From CAVTBT01 sp963733065 (GTDB lineage Bacteria; Actinomycetota; Thermoleophilia; Gaiellales; Gaiellaceae), in NCBI GenBank assembly GCA_963733065.1, contig CAVTBT010000004.1, positions 186,001-250,000 on the forward strand: a DNA stretch of 64,000 nucleotides, in the 5' to 3' direction. The translations under genes were made by a program, and so were the position numbers. The notes below the pieces were generated by a model. The model worked only from the letters and a program-made list of their open reading frames with translations. It did not search any database and was not told the origin of the DNA. Below, piece after piece: positions 46,331 through 55,457 of this stretch (position 1 is the stretch's first letter; every line of letters begins with the position of its first letter).

Positions 46331-48338
46331 GTGCCCAGGCTGACCTCTCGCGGCGCGGCAGCCGGTCTCGCCCTGCTCGTCGGCGTCTCGGCGCTGCTCA
46401 GGGTGCTCGCGTCCGCCGACATCCCCGGCCCCTTCATCGCGCCGGACGAGATGATCTACTCCCTGCTCGGGCGCTCGCTGTGGGCCGACGGCGCGCTCAC
46501 GATCCTCGGCGGCGACACAGGGTTCTACAGCCTCCTGTACCCGGCCTACGTCGGCCTGCCACTGTCGATCGGGAGCCTCGCGACCGGATTCGAGGTGCTG
46601 CAGGCGGTGCAGGCCGTCGTCGTCTCGCTGACCGCGGTCGCCGTCTACGCGTGGGGCCGGTCGTTCCTCTCGCGCGGCTGGTCGCTCGTGGCCGCGGCGC
46701 TCTCGCTCACCCCTCCCGCGCTCGCGTACTCGGGGCTCGTCATGTCGGAGGCGCTCTTCCTCCCGATGGCGACGCTCGCCGCGTGGGCGCTCGCACGCGC
46801 CGTCGAGCGGCCGACGCTGGGGCGCCAGGCGCTGCTCGGACTCGCCGTCGCGGCGGCCGTGGCGACGCGGCTCCAGGGCGTGGTGCTCGTACCGGTCGCC
46901 GTCACCGCGATCCTGCTGCAGGCCGCATTCCTCCGCGATCCCGGCCGGCTCCGGCGCTGGCTTCCGACCGTTGGCGTCGTCGCCGTGCTGGCCGTCGGCT
47001 GGCTGGGGTGGCGCACCACACAGGGCTCGTGGAGCAGCGTCTTCGGTGCGTACGCGGCCGCACTCGGTGGCTACGACGCGGGTGAGGCGGCGAGATTCGT
47101 GACGTGGCACATCGCGGACGTGCTGCTGCTCTGCGCAGCCGTGCCACTGCTCGCCGCCGCGGCGCTCCTCGTGGAGGCCGTCGCCGGCCGGCTCAGCGGG
47201 CATTCCGAGACCGCGCTCCTCGCCGTCGCCCTCAGCCTCGTGGTGTGGCTCGCGATCCAGGTGGGCGTCTTCGCATCCCAGTTCGTCCGCCATTTCGCCG
47301 AGCGCGACCTCATCGCCGTCCTGCCGCCGCTGTTCCTCGTCCTGGCGCTCTGGCTCCAGCGCGGCGCGCCTCGCTCGCAACCCTGGACCGCCGTGCTCGC
47401 GGTCGCCGTCGCGTTGCCCGCCTTCCTGCTGCCGATCGAGCGCTTCGCCACGCTCGTCGCGGCGCCGGACGCGTTCATGACGATCCCGCTCGAGGACCTG
47501 GCGGCCCGCTGGGGCACCGGCACGCTGGAGACGGTCTGGCTGCTCTGCGTGGCCGCCGTCGTCGCGGTCTTCGTGCTGATCCCGCGACGCGCCGCTCCGC
47601 TGCTCGCCGTCGGCACCGGGGTGCTGCTCGCGGCGGTGTCGGTCTCGGCGAGCCGCGAGGTGACGAGGTTGGCGGAGGATGCGCGGTTCCGCTTCTTCGG
47701 CGGCGGCGACCCGTCATGGATCGACGCCGCCGCGCGCGAGACCGGTCACCCTCCTCTACGACGGGGACGCGTACTGGAACGCGGTCTGGCACCAGGTGTT
47801 CTGGAACGAGCGGGTGCGCGCGATCCTCCATCCACCCGGGGTGCCGGTGCCCGGGCCGCTGCCGCAGCGAGGCGTGAGCCCGCGCTTCGACGGGCTCCTC
47901 TTCGACGTCACCGGCCGGCCGGTGACGAACCCGCTCGTGGTCGCACCGACCGTGATGACGTTCCGCGGAGAGCGCATCGCCGGGCTCGAGCAGCGGAACC
48001 TCGATCGCGCCGGCCTCGCGCTGTGGCAGGGCGAGAGCCCGCCGCGCCTGCGGACGCAGACCACCGGGGTGCTGCCGAACGGCGACTTCACCGAGGCGCG
48101 CGTGATCGTGTACGGCTGTCCGCAGGGCCGGCTGGAGCTGACGCTGCTGCCGAAGGTCGGCACGTCCGTGGAGCTCGTCGCCGACGGCGAGACGGTCGGG
48201 CGCGCACCCCTCGACGGCGAGTTCTGGAACGGGACGATCCACGCGCCCGCGAGCGCGGACGGCAACGGCTCGTGCGAGTTCATCGTGCGCGCCAACGGGC
48301 CCGTCGGCTCGACGCGCATGGAGTTCGTCGAGAGCTAG
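46331..48338 (+). pseudogene. PMT/ArnT-like membrane glycosyltransferase, frame broken once
   Basis: About 668 residues when healed. Start GTG 46331; ten or more membrane helices. The first loop has ADIPGPFIAPDEMIYSLLGR, where the acidic pair DE after helix 1 is typical of GT-C enzymes, then GFYSLLYPAYVGLPLSIGSL. An extracytoplasmic beta-rich C-terminal domain follows. The first frame loses sense at DAAARET; dropping one G at about 47744 continues with VTLLYDGDAYWNAVWHQVFW and ends ANGPVGSTRMEFVES at 48338. It probably transfers a lipid-linked sugar to a surface glycan; substrate unknown. The one-base insertion is likely a sequence error. Confidence 0.72.
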
Positions 48339-48346
48339 AACCGAGC

Positions 48347-48577
48347 CTAGAGCTGGTACTCGTCGTCGGGCTCGCTCATCGCCTCGATGGCGTCCCGGGC
48401 AGCGTCGACCGACGTCTCCTCGACGAGCACCTTCACGTGCTCGGTGTCGGGGACGCCCGCCTCCTCGTCGATCGAGGTCTCGAGGGACGCGTCGATGCCG
48501 GCCGTCGCCAGCATGCTCTGGAGCTCCTCGGCCTCGGTGACGTCTCCCGCGACCGCGACCTGGACGAGTCGGGTCAT
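48347..48577 (-). CDS. DUF2007-like small acidic protein
   Basis: A 76-residue protein, MTRLVQVAVAGDVTEAEELQ and SMLATAGIDASLETSIDEEA, ending in EAMSEPDDEYQL. The layout (short beta strand, helix with EAEEL, the I-x-A-x-L strand) is that of DUF2007, a putative signal-transducing ferredoxin-like fold. It overlaps the RNase Z stop (ATGA), so it is in that operon. Function unknown. Confidence 0.75.
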   Translation of the reverse strand: MTRLVQVAVAGDVTEAEELQSMLATAGIDASLETSIDEEAGVPDTEHVKVLVEETSVDAARDAIEAMSEPDDEYQL

Positions 48578-49551
48578 GGGTCGGAGGCTACAACAGGTCG
48601 GCCGCCCGCGGCCCCGCCCTTCACGAGCTCGGGTGGGCCGCGCTCCGGGAACGGAAGGTCGACGACGTCGAAGTCCCTCGGGACGACGGTGTCGGGGAAG
48701 ATCGCCTGAGCCTCGCGCGCCACCTCCGACCCGAAGTACCGGTTCGACAGATGGTTGAGCGCCAGCAGCCGTACTCCCGCAGCGAGCGCCACCGCCGCCG
48801 CGTCGGCGGCCGTCGAGTGCGACGTCTCGCGCGCTCGATCCTCCTCCTCCGCGCAGAAGGTCGCCTCGTGGACGAGCAGGTCCGCGCCCGCGGCGGCCGC
48901 GACGACGTGCTCGCTCGGCGCGGAGTCGCCGGCGAGGACGACCTTCCGCCCGCCTCGGGGCTCTCCGACGAGCTCACCCGGCTCCACGACGCGCCCGTCG
49001 GCGAGGGTCACCGCCTCCCCGCGCTGGAGCCGTCCCCGTTCCGGGCCGAACGGGACGCCCAGCCGGTCGGCGGCCTCGTCGTCGAACCGCCCCGGCCGCG
49101 ACTCCTCGACGAGCGAGTAGCCGACCGCACGGACGCGGTGCTCGACGGCGAACGCCTCGATCGCGTATCCGTCGCGTTCGATCCGGTCGCCGGGGGCGAG
49201 CTCCACCAGATGCAGCTCGAACGACAGCCGGCCCGTCAGCCGCCGCAGGGCCGCGAACAGGTCGCCGAGCCCCTGCGGGCCGTGCACCGTCATCGGCACC
49301 TCGCGTCCACGCAGCGAGAACGTCTTCAGCATGCCGGGCAGCCCCAGGTAGTGGTCGGCATGAAAATGCGTGAGGAGGACGTCCTCGAGGTCGGGTAGCC
49401 CGACGCTCGAGCGCAGCAGCTGTCGCTGGGTACCCTCCGCGCAGTCGACGAGCAGACGCTCGCCGCCGCGCCGAACGAGCGTGGCGGCCGGCGCCCGCTG
49501 CGCCGTCGGCGTGGAGCCGGCCGTCCCGAGAAAGACGACGTCGAGGTCCAC
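48574..49551 (-). CDS. rnz: Ribonuclease Z
   Basis: A 325-residue zinc beta-lactamase-fold nuclease that trims the 3' ends of tRNA precursors. VVFLGTAGSTPTAQRAPAAT, LVDCAEGTQRQLLRSSVGLP, LLTHFHADHYLGLPGMLKTF with HxHxDH, VLAGDSAPSEHVVAAA and ALNHLSNRYF are signatures. Start GTG, 8 nt after a TAGAAT box (49560-49565), predicted leaderless. tRNA genes lacking encoded CCA, such as the tRNA-Arg in this window, need this enzyme. Confidence 0.94.
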   Translation of the reverse strand: MDLDVVFLGTAGSTPTAQRAPAATLVRRGGERLLVDCAEGTQRQLLRSSVGLPDLEDVLLTHFHADHYLGLPGMLKTFSLRGREVPMTVHGPQGLGDLFAALRRLTGRLSFELHLVELAPGDRIERDGYAIEAFAVEHRVRAVGYSLVEESRPGRFDDEAADRLGVPFGPERGRLQRGEAVTLADGRVVEPGELVGEPRGGRKVVLAGDSAPSEHVVAAAAGADLLVHEATFCAEEEDRARETSHSTAADAAAVALAAGVRLLALNHLSNRYFGSEVAREAQAIFPDTVVPRDFDVVDLPFPERGPPELVKGGAAGGRPVVASDP

Positions 49552-49584
49552 GGGCGCCGATTCTACGGCCGCCCGGCCGCCGGC

Positions 49585-49825
49585 TCAGGGCAACACGAGC
49601 ACCTGCCCCGGAGCGATCGTCGATCCCCGCAGCCCGTTCCGGCGCTGCAGCTCCCAGACTGCGGCGCGCGGATCCCCCGCGTAGCTGCGCTCGGCGATGG
49701 CCCACAACGTGTCGGCGGGCCGCACGACATAGCGGCGTTCGGGCCCTTCCGCCGATGATGATCGCGCGAAGACTGCCCAGAGGACGATCCCCGACGAGCA
49801 CCAGCAGAACGATTCGACCGAACAT
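49585..49825 (-). pseudogene. SOS-linked LysM membrane protein (YneA-like), frame broken once
   Basis: About 79 residues when healed. From ATG 49825 the frame gives MFGRIVLLVLVG, one membrane helix. Dropping one G from the run at 49789-49792 continues IVLWAVFARSSSAEGPERRY and then VVRPADTLWAIAERSYAGDP, a LysM domain ending NGLRGSTIAPGQVLVLP. A TM helix followed by LysM and control by two LexA boxes is the pattern of YneA and related SOS cell-division inhibitors. The ATG lies inside one box. GTG at 49843 is another possible start. The role as division inhibitor is inferred from architecture and regulation. Confidence 0.68.
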
Positions 49826-49832
49826 CTGTTCG
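49819..49832. promoter_or_regulatory. LexA (SOS) box 1
   Basis: CGAACATCTGTTCG is a perfect CGAAC-N4-GTTCG operator of the Bacillus/actinobacterial type. It overlaps the ATG of the LysM gene. Repressor bound here would block the transcript directly. Confidence 0.85.
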
Positions 49833-49844
49833 TATGGTGGCACA

Positions 49845-49858
49845 CGAACAGGTGTTCG
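49845..49858. promoter_or_regulatory. LexA (SOS) box 2
   Basis: CGAACAGGTGTTCG, a second perfect CGAAC-N4-GTTCG operator, 26 bases from box 1 (centre to centre). The pair sits between the LysM gene and the end of the upstream glycoside-hydrolase-like gene. Confidence 0.85.
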
Positions 49859-49879
49859 TCAAGGCGAGGGCGGTTACGG

Positions 49880-51377
49880 CTACCTCGGGCGCGTGTCGCC
49901 CGGAACGACGCGGAACGGGCCCGTGACCAGCACGCTCGTCCGCTCCCTGCTCGACCAGGCCGCGAGGCGGACGGCGAGCACGTACCGCCCGGGCCGCCAC
50001 AACCGCCGGCTCGGCTCGACGCGCGCGAGCCGGCTCGCGCGGACGATGCCCCGCACGGCGCCGGCCGGCAGCCTCGGGCCGGCAAGGGCGCGCGCGATGA
50101 CGCTGCGCCGCGTCGCCGCCGGGAACACCGCGGCCCGCAGCTGCGCCTCCTCACTCGCCGTGACGGCGACCAGCGGCGCACGGCTGCCGGCGGGCCGGGT
50201 CCTCGTCAGCCCGCCGACCTCGAGCTTCGCGCCGAGGACGCGCTTCGGCACGCGCCAACCCGTCAGCGGGCCGAGACAGCCGCCGCCGGTCTCGGCGAGC
50301 GCCAGCTGCAGCGCCCCGGCGGCCGGACGCAGCGTGCCGTCGTAGCGCATGACGCCCGCCTGCCACCCGGCCCGCTCGGGCTCGTCGCGGAAGCCGAAGA
50401 GGTTCACGGCGGCCACGGACGGGTCGCAGCCGAGCACGCGGACGAGGCTGCCGTAGACCCTCGCCTGCGAGCGCTCGTCCGTGACCGCGACGTTCTCCGA
50501 GCCCGCGTACCCCGTGTCGCTCGTCGTGTCGACCTGCCAGCCGACCTCGTCGAGATCGAGGGTGAGGCCGCCGGCGGTCGTCGGCTGCGCGGTGCCGTGG
50601 AACGCGTCCCAGAGCGCGAGCTTGACCCGTCCGAGATCGGCCACGCCCGCGTTCGGCCAGACGTAGCCGCGGTCGTGGCGGTCCCGGTTCGAGGCCGGGT
50701 AGGGATGGAACGCGAGCGAGTCCATGAGCGGCCGGCCGCGTCCGACTCCGCCGGTACCAGTCGCCGAGCGCCTTCAGGAAGCGGACCGGCGAGGTCGAGA
50801 CGTTGCTCGGCGCGCCCGGCCTGTCGTTGCCCCGCGGCGAGAGACCGAGGCCCGCCACCGTCAAGCCCGGGTCGACCGCCTTCAGCGCGTCGTACGCGGC
50901 GGCGAGCACGCTGCCGAAGGCGGCGGCGCTCGCCTGCCCGCCTCGGGGATGGAACTGCGGCCGCCAGAAGCGCGGCTGGTTCGGCTCGTTCCCGACGACG
51001 AAGCGACGCACCTGCGGATACGTCCGCGCGACGAGCGCAGCCCACTCCGCGAACGCCGCCGGGGCCGCTGCCTCGGTGGTGAAGACGGTCGGTCGCGCGC
51101 CGTACAGGGCGAGCACGATCCGCACCCCCGCGGCCTCGGCTCGGGCGAGCGCGGCATCGAGGACGAGCCGCTCGGGGATCGCGGCCGGCAGCGACGGCTC
51201 CCACTTCAACGCGATCACGTTCGTGCGCAGGCCCAGCGCGGCCATCGCCTCGTAGTAGGGGCCGCTGTCCGACCCGAGGAACTTCCCGGTGTCGTCGTTG
51301 GCGCCGAACTCGGCCGCGCGCGCACCGCCCGCGAGCACGCAGGAGACGAGCACGAAAAGGATCAGAACCTTCTGCAA
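49880..51377 (-). pseudogene. Secreted glycoside-hydrolase-like protein (TIM barrel), frame broken once
   Basis: About 498 residues when healed. Start TTG 51377 followed by a signal peptide (QKVLILFVLVSCVLAGGARA). The barrel begins EFGANDDTGKFLGSDSGPYY; the acid/base candidate is Glu131 in FVVGNEPNQPRFWRPQF and the nucleophile candidate is the Glu in LDLDEVGWQVDTT. The frame changes between about 50728 and 50755 (one extra base) from RFLKALGDWYRRS to MDSLAFHPYPASNRDRHDRG. This is the clan-A (GH5/GH39-like) fold; the sugar is unknown. A beta-sandwich-like C-terminal region follows (RYVLAVRLAAWSSRERTSVL). Confidence 0.72.
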
Positions 51378-51410
51378 GCTGGAGTTTCTTCGCCGCCGAG
51401 CCGGCGGAGC

Positions 51411-52433
51411 CTAGTCCATGGCGAGCACGGCGTCGAGCAGGCGCTCGGGCCCGAAGCGGACCGGATCGTCCGCCGGCAGGCCGGTCTCCTCCTCGGCGGC
51501 TGCGATCGCCGACCGAGCTGCGGCCTCGTCGGCGAGCGGGCTGGTGTTGAGCGCGAGGCAGGCGACACGGGCTTTCCGGGCCGGGAGCGAGATCTGCTCG
51601 TGCAGCTCGACGAGCTCTCGGAGCGGCGGAATCGGGTGCCCCGGGTAGCCCTCCACCTCCGTCGCGCCCGCCATGTGGCAGAGCACGAACACGTGCGGCG
51701 CGGCGCCGTGCACGAGCCCGAGCGTCACGCCCGAGTAGGCAGGGTGGATCAGCGAGCCCTGCCCCTCCACGAAGAGCAGCTCGCCGCCGCGTTCGACGCC
51801 CTCGAGCACCAGTTGCTCCGTGGCGCCGGCGAGGAAGTCCGACACGACGGCGTCGACCGAGAGCCCCCAGCCGGCGATCGCAATGCCCGTCTGCCCCGTC
51901 GGGACGAAGACCGAGGCGAGCTTCCGGCCCCGAGCGGCGCGGTCGAGCTCCAGCGACACCGTCATCTTCCCGATCGCACACTCGGAGCCGACGGTCAGCA
52001 CGACCCGCGCGCCGTGGCGCATGTTCTCGCCGGTCGGCGTGTTCAGGCCCTTCGGGGGACGGCGTAGGTCGCGCAGCTCGACTCCGTGCCGGCGCGCCAG
52101 CTCTGCGAGCTCCGGATCGTCGGCGATGAACTCGTGCAGCCCGTTCTCGACCGAGAGGCCGCTGTCGATGCAGCGCTTCAGGAGCTCGCGCCACGCCGGC
52201 GGGAAGCGACCGCCCTGCGTCGCGACGCCGACGAGCGCGGTCGTCGGCTCGAAGCGGAGGGCGTCGTCGACGCTGCCGACGACTGGAAGCCCGGCCTCCG
52301 TGTCGCCCGCACGCGTCGAGTCGAGGATCGCGACGACGTCCTCGCGGCGGTAGCGCAGGACGCCGCGCATCGTCTTGCCGTAGTGACTGTCGCCGGAGAA
52401 GCCTTCGGCGAGGATCAGGACGCGGCGGCTCAC
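51411..52433 (-). CDS. DUF1611 protein, DgcN-like
   Basis: A 340-residue protein. The N-terminal Rossmann part reads SRRVLILAEGFSGDSHYGKT and the P-loop-like VVLTVGSECAIGKMTVSLEL lies near residue 150; TGQTGIAIAGWGLSVDAVVS and EGQGSLIHPAYSGVTLGLVH follow. These are the DUF1611 signatures. Members studied as DgcN acetylate D-glutamate for a racemase partner, DgcA. A DgcA-like enolase-superfamily gene is at 56044-57057, on the same strand. Start GTG, 6 nt after a TAGGCT box (52440-52445), predicted leaderless. Confidence 0.8.
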   Translation of the reverse strand: MSRRVLILAEGFSGDSHYGKTMRGVLRYRREDVVAILDSTRAGDTEAGLPVVGSVDDALRFEPTTALVGVATQGGRFPPAWRELLKRCIDSGLSVENGLHEFIADDPELAELARRHGVELRDLRRPPKGLNTPTGENMRHGARVVLTVGSECAIGKMTVSLELDRAARGRKLASVFVPTGQTGIAIAGWGLSVDAVVSDFLAGATEQLVLEGVERGGELLFVEGQGSLIHPAYSGVTLGLVHGAAPHVFVLCHMAGATEVEGYPGHPIPPLRELVELHEQISLPARKARVACLALNTSPLADEAAARSAIAAAEEETGLPADDPVRFGPERLLDAVLAMD

Positions 52434-52442
52434 GCGCCGAGC

Positions 52443-52838
52443 CTAGTCGTCGTCGCCACGCCCCCGGCCGCGCCCGCGCCCCGAGCCGGAGTCGTCCGAG
52501 CCCGGGCCGGAGTCGTCCGCGTCGTCGCCCCCGCGCCCCCGTCCGCGACCGCCGCCGTCGTCATCGTCCTCGCCACTCGTCGTCGTCGTCGTGCCACGGC
52601 CCTCATCATCACCAGTCGTCCCGGTTGCCGTCCCCGCCGGCGCGGGAGGCGGCGCGGGCCGCGCCCGGACGACACCCGAGGCGGTTGCGGCCGGCGGCGC
52701 GAGCGCGTCGCCGGAGGGCAACGACGTGGCAGGCAGCGCGATCGTGTCGCGTGCGATGACGTATCCCGACAGGCCGAGCAGCGCCGCCGCGGCCAGCCCG
52801 GCGAGCGCCAACAACGCGACGCCGCCCCGACCGCTCAT
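52443..52838 (-). CDS. Low-complexity exported protein with an Asp/Arg/Gly tail
   Basis: A 131-residue protein: one N-terminal membrane helix (GGVALLALAGLAAAALLGLS), a short extracytoplasmic region (RDTIALPATSLPSGDALAPP), a Pro/Thr-rich linker, and a C-terminal tail alternating acidic and Arg/Gly runs (EDDDDGGGRGRGRGGDDADD). The tail resembles a polyampholyte and could bind cations or wall polymers. Its ATG overlaps the histidine kinase stop (ATGA), so it is the last gene of the two-component operon. Compare the protein at 55458-55955, which has a similar layout. No known family. Confidence 0.7.
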   Translation of the reverse strand: MSGRGGVALLALAGLAAAALLGLSGYVIARDTIALPATSLPSGDALAPPAATASGVVRARPAPPPAPAGTATGTTGDDEGRGTTTTTSGEDDDDGGGRGRGRGGDDADDSGPGSDDSGSGRGRGRGRGDDD

Positions 52839-54265
52839 CCGACCACGACCCCGGTCGGCGACGCGGCGTGGACGAACGCCGGCGCGGACGCGGGCAGCGT
52901 CAGCGCCACGCATGCGCCTCCGCCGGGCCGCGCGGCGACCGTCGCGTCCCCGCCCCAGCGGCGCGCGAGAGTGCGCACCACCGCGAGGCCGAGTCCGGTG
53001 CCGGGTGCCGTCCCGTTCCGGCCGGCCGTGCCGCGGGCGAAGCGCTCGAAGACCTGCTCTTCCTCGTCGGGCGCGAAGCCCGGCCCGCGGTCGAGTACCG
53101 CAATCGCCGCCTCGCCGTCCTGCAGCAACCACGCGATCTCGACGTCGGTGCCCGCGGGCGAGTAGAGCAGGGCGTTCTCGACCAGGTTGTCGAGGACGAT
53201 GGCGACGTCCTCGTCGGAAGCAGCAGCCCAGGCCGGCGACGGGCCGTTGCAGACCAGCCGCCGACGGCCGAGCTCGGCCTCGGCGCGCCACCGCTCGCAG
53301 GCGAGCTCGGCGGCGACCGCCAGGTCGACCGGACGCGGTGCGACGGGGTCGCCGCCCTCTCGTGCGAGCGCGAGCAGCGCCGTGAGGAGCTGCGAGAGAC
53401 GCTCCGTCTCCCGCTCGGCAGCCGCGATGTCACGCTCGAGCTCCGGGTCGTCGGCGCGGAGCGCTGCCGCCTCGAGCCGCAGCCGCAGCCCGGTGAGCGG
53501 CGTCCGCAGCTGGTGCGACGCGTTGGCGACGAACTCCCGCTGCGCGTCGAGCACGCGACCGAGCCGCCCGGCCATGTCGTTGAAGGCGGTGGCGACCTCG
53601 CGGTGCTCCGTCGAGCCGGTCACCTCGGCGCGTGCGGACAGGTCGCCGGACCCGACGCGCCGGGCGGTCGCCGCGAGCCCGCGAAGCGGTCGGGCCAGTG
53701 AGCCCGCGAGCAGCCACGCCAGGGCCAGGCCCAGCGTCAGCGCCGCCGCCGCGATCCCGGCGACGGCCAGGCGGTCGCGGCGGACGCGCCGTTCGATGGG
53801 CGCCACGCTCCGGGTCACCCGCACGGCACCGACCGGCCTGCCGTTCGCGACGACCGGCACCGCCGTGTAGAGCAGCTCGTCGTCGAGCGTGGCGCTCCGG
53901 CGCCGCCCCTGCTCGACCGTGCCGTCGGCGAGCGCGGCGCGTAGCTCGGGCCGGTCGGCGTAGCTCGTTCCCACGAGCCCGTCGCCCGCCGAGTCGGCCA
54001 GCAGCCGGCCGCGTGCACCGACCACGACGACCCGCCCCCGCACGTCGTCGGCGGCGCGCCGCACGATCGCCCGCAGAGCGGCCGGCTCGTCGAGGCGGCC
54101 GGTGACGCTCGCACCGATCAGGTGGGCCTGGCTCGCGGCCTGCGCCTCGACCTCGGTCTCCACGCGGCTCGAGGTGGTGAGCGCGAACGGCAGCGCCAGC
54201 GCGACGAGCACGAGCACGAGCACGTACGCGAACGCGGCGAGCAGCCGGATGCGGAGGCTGTTCAC
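52835..54265 (-). CDS. Sensor histidine kinase
   Basis: A 476-residue two-component sensor. TM1 is at residues about 7-30; an extracytoplasmic sensing domain spans roughly 31-165 (PAS/PDC-like: RGRVVVVGARGRLLADSAGD, LLYTAVPVVANGRPVGAVRV); TM2 is about 168-190, followed by a HAMP domain. The H box is VANASHQLRTPL with His251, and the ATPase domain has NLVENALLYSP (N box), VLDRGPGFAPDEEEQVFERF and GTGLGLAVVRTLA (G boxes). ATG overlaps the response regulator stop (ATGA). The signal is not known. Confidence 0.93.
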   Translation of the reverse strand: MNSLRIRLLAAFAYVLVLVLVALALPFALTTSSRVETEVEAQAASQAHLIGASVTGRLDEPAALRAIVRRAADDVRGRVVVVGARGRLLADSAGDGLVGTSYADRPELRAALADGTVEQGRRRSATLDDELLYTAVPVVANGRPVGAVRVTRSVAPIERRVRRDRLAVAGIAAAALTLGLALAWLLAGSLARPLRGLAATARRVGSGDLSARAEVTGSTEHREVATAFNDMAGRLGRVLDAQREFVANASHQLRTPLTGLRLRLEAAALRADDPELERDIAAAERETERLSQLLTALLALAREGGDPVAPRPVDLAVAAELACERWRAEAELGRRRLVCNGPSPAWAAASDEDVAIVLDNLVENALLYSPAGTDVEIAWLLQDGEAAIAVLDRGPGFAPDEEEQVFERFARGTAGRNGTAPGTGLGLAVVRTLARRWGGDATVAARPGGGACVALTLPASAPAFVHAASPTGVVVG

Positions 54266-54996
54266 TGCTCCTCCGGCGCCGCGAGCCGGAATCCGACCCC
54301 GCGTACCGTGCGGAGGTAGCGCGGCGCCGCGGGGTCGTCACCGAGCTTGCGGCGCAGCCCGCTGACATGGACGTCCAGGGTCTTGGTCGAGCCGAACCAC
54401 GTCGTCTCCCAGACCTCCTCGAGCAGACGCTCCCGCGTGACGACCCGGCCCTGCTCGGCCGCGAGCAGCGCGAGCACGTCGAACTCCTTGCGGGAGAGCT
54501 CGATGGGGCCTCCGCGCAGGCTCGCCGTCCGCCGCCCGACGTCGACCTCGAGCTCGCCGACCACGAGCGGCGCACGGTCGGCGTCGGCACCGGCCGCCGG
54601 ACGGACCTCGGTGCGCCGCAGCACGGCCCGGATGCGAGCGACCACCTCGCGGGCGCTGAACGGCTTCGTCACGTAGTCGTCGGCCCCGAGCTCGAGCCCG
54701 ACGATGCGATCCGCCTCCTCACCGCGCGCCGTGACCATGATGATCGGCACCGACGACTCGCGCCGCAGCGCGCGGCAGACGTCGAAGCCGGAGCCGTCGG
54801 GCAGCATCACGTCGAGCAGCACGACGTCCGGCGCCGACGCGTGAGCCAGCTCGATCGCCTCGGCGGCCGTCCGGGCGACGGTGGTGTCGAAGCCCTCGCG
54901 GGCCAGAGCCTCGCGCAGCGGCTCGACGATCGACTGTTCGTCCTCGACCAGCAACACCGTTCGTCTCCCCAAGAGCAGCGACACCCCCTCCCCCAT
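54262..54996 (-). CDS. OmpR/PhoB-family response regulator
   Basis: A 244-residue regulator. The receiver domain has VLLVEDEQSIVEPLREALAR, phosphoacceptor Asp62 in DVVLLDVMLPDGSGFDV, IIMVTARGEEADRIVGLELG and DDYVTKPFSAREVVARIRAV. The winged-helix DNA-binding domain is ELSRKEFDVLALLAAEQGRV to GFRLAAPEEQ. ATG at 54996 gives MGEGVSLLLGRR; a GTG at 54984 behind a GGGGGAGGGG run is an equally good start. Paired kinase directly follows. Confidence 0.93.
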   Translation of the reverse strand: MGEGVSLLLGRRTVLLVEDEQSIVEPLREALAREGFDTTVARTAAEAIELAHASAPDVVLLDVMLPDGSGFDVCRALRRESSVPIIMVTARGEEADRIVGLELGADDYVTKPFSAREVVARIRAVLRRTEVRPAAGADADRAPLVVGELEVDVGRRTASLRGGPIELSRKEFDVLALLAAEQGRVVTRERLLEEVWETTWFGSTKTLDVHVSGLRRKLGDDPAAPRYLRTVRGVGFRLAAPEEQ

Positions 54997-55076
54997 ACGG
55001 GCAGTGTGCCCGCACGGATCGGCGCCGGAACGGGACGGGCGGCACCGCATCGGCGGGCCGCCCGTCCCGGCCGGCG

Positions 55077-55430
55077 CTAGCGGGCGACGAAGCTGCCCGT
55101 CATGCCCTTCTCGGCGTGAGAGCCGACGCCGCACCAGAAGCGGTAGCGGACGCCGCGCTTGAGCGTCGCCGTGAGGCGGGCGGAGCGGCCTCCGGCCACC
55201 ACGCTCGTCCTCCACGTCCTGCCGCCGCCGCGAATCCAGAAGTCGTGACCGTCGTCTCCGGCGTTGCGGACGACGAACGCGACCTGTCCGGCCTTCGGCC
55301 TCGCCGCGAGCGAGATGCCGTACTCCCGCTCGACGACACGCACCGTCTGCCCGCTCGGCGCGGCGAGCACCGGCACCGCGAGCGTCGTGGCGACCGCGAG
55401 CGCGGCCCCGGCGATGAGCAGCTTCAACAT
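55077..55430 (-). CDS. Exported cupredoxin-like copper protein
   Basis: A 117-residue protein with a signal peptide (LLIAGAALAVATTLAVPVLA). Type 1 copper ligands are in the expected pattern: H62 in GDDGHDFWIRG, then C100-x4-H105-x4-M110 in FWCGVGSHAEKGMTGSF. This is the plastocyanin/azurin family, small electron carriers outside the cell membrane. It lies next to the two-component operon, which suggests a copper or redox signal, but that is inference from position. Start ATG; the 80-base gap to the response regulator gene is free of other features. Confidence 0.85.
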   Translation of the reverse strand: MLKLLIAGAALAVATTLAVPVLAAPSGQTVRVVEREYGISLAARPKAGQVAFVVRNAGDDGHDFWIRGGGRTWRTSVVAGGRSARLTATLKRGVRYRFWCGVGSHAEKGMTGSFVAR

Positions 55431-55457
55431 GCCTCTCCTCCTGTGCTCGGTGTGCGA

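Noticed and set aside
49585..49825. lexA gene itself beside the SOS boxes
   Set aside because: No helix-turn-helix or S24 peptidase sequence is present; the gene next to the boxes is a TM-LysM protein.
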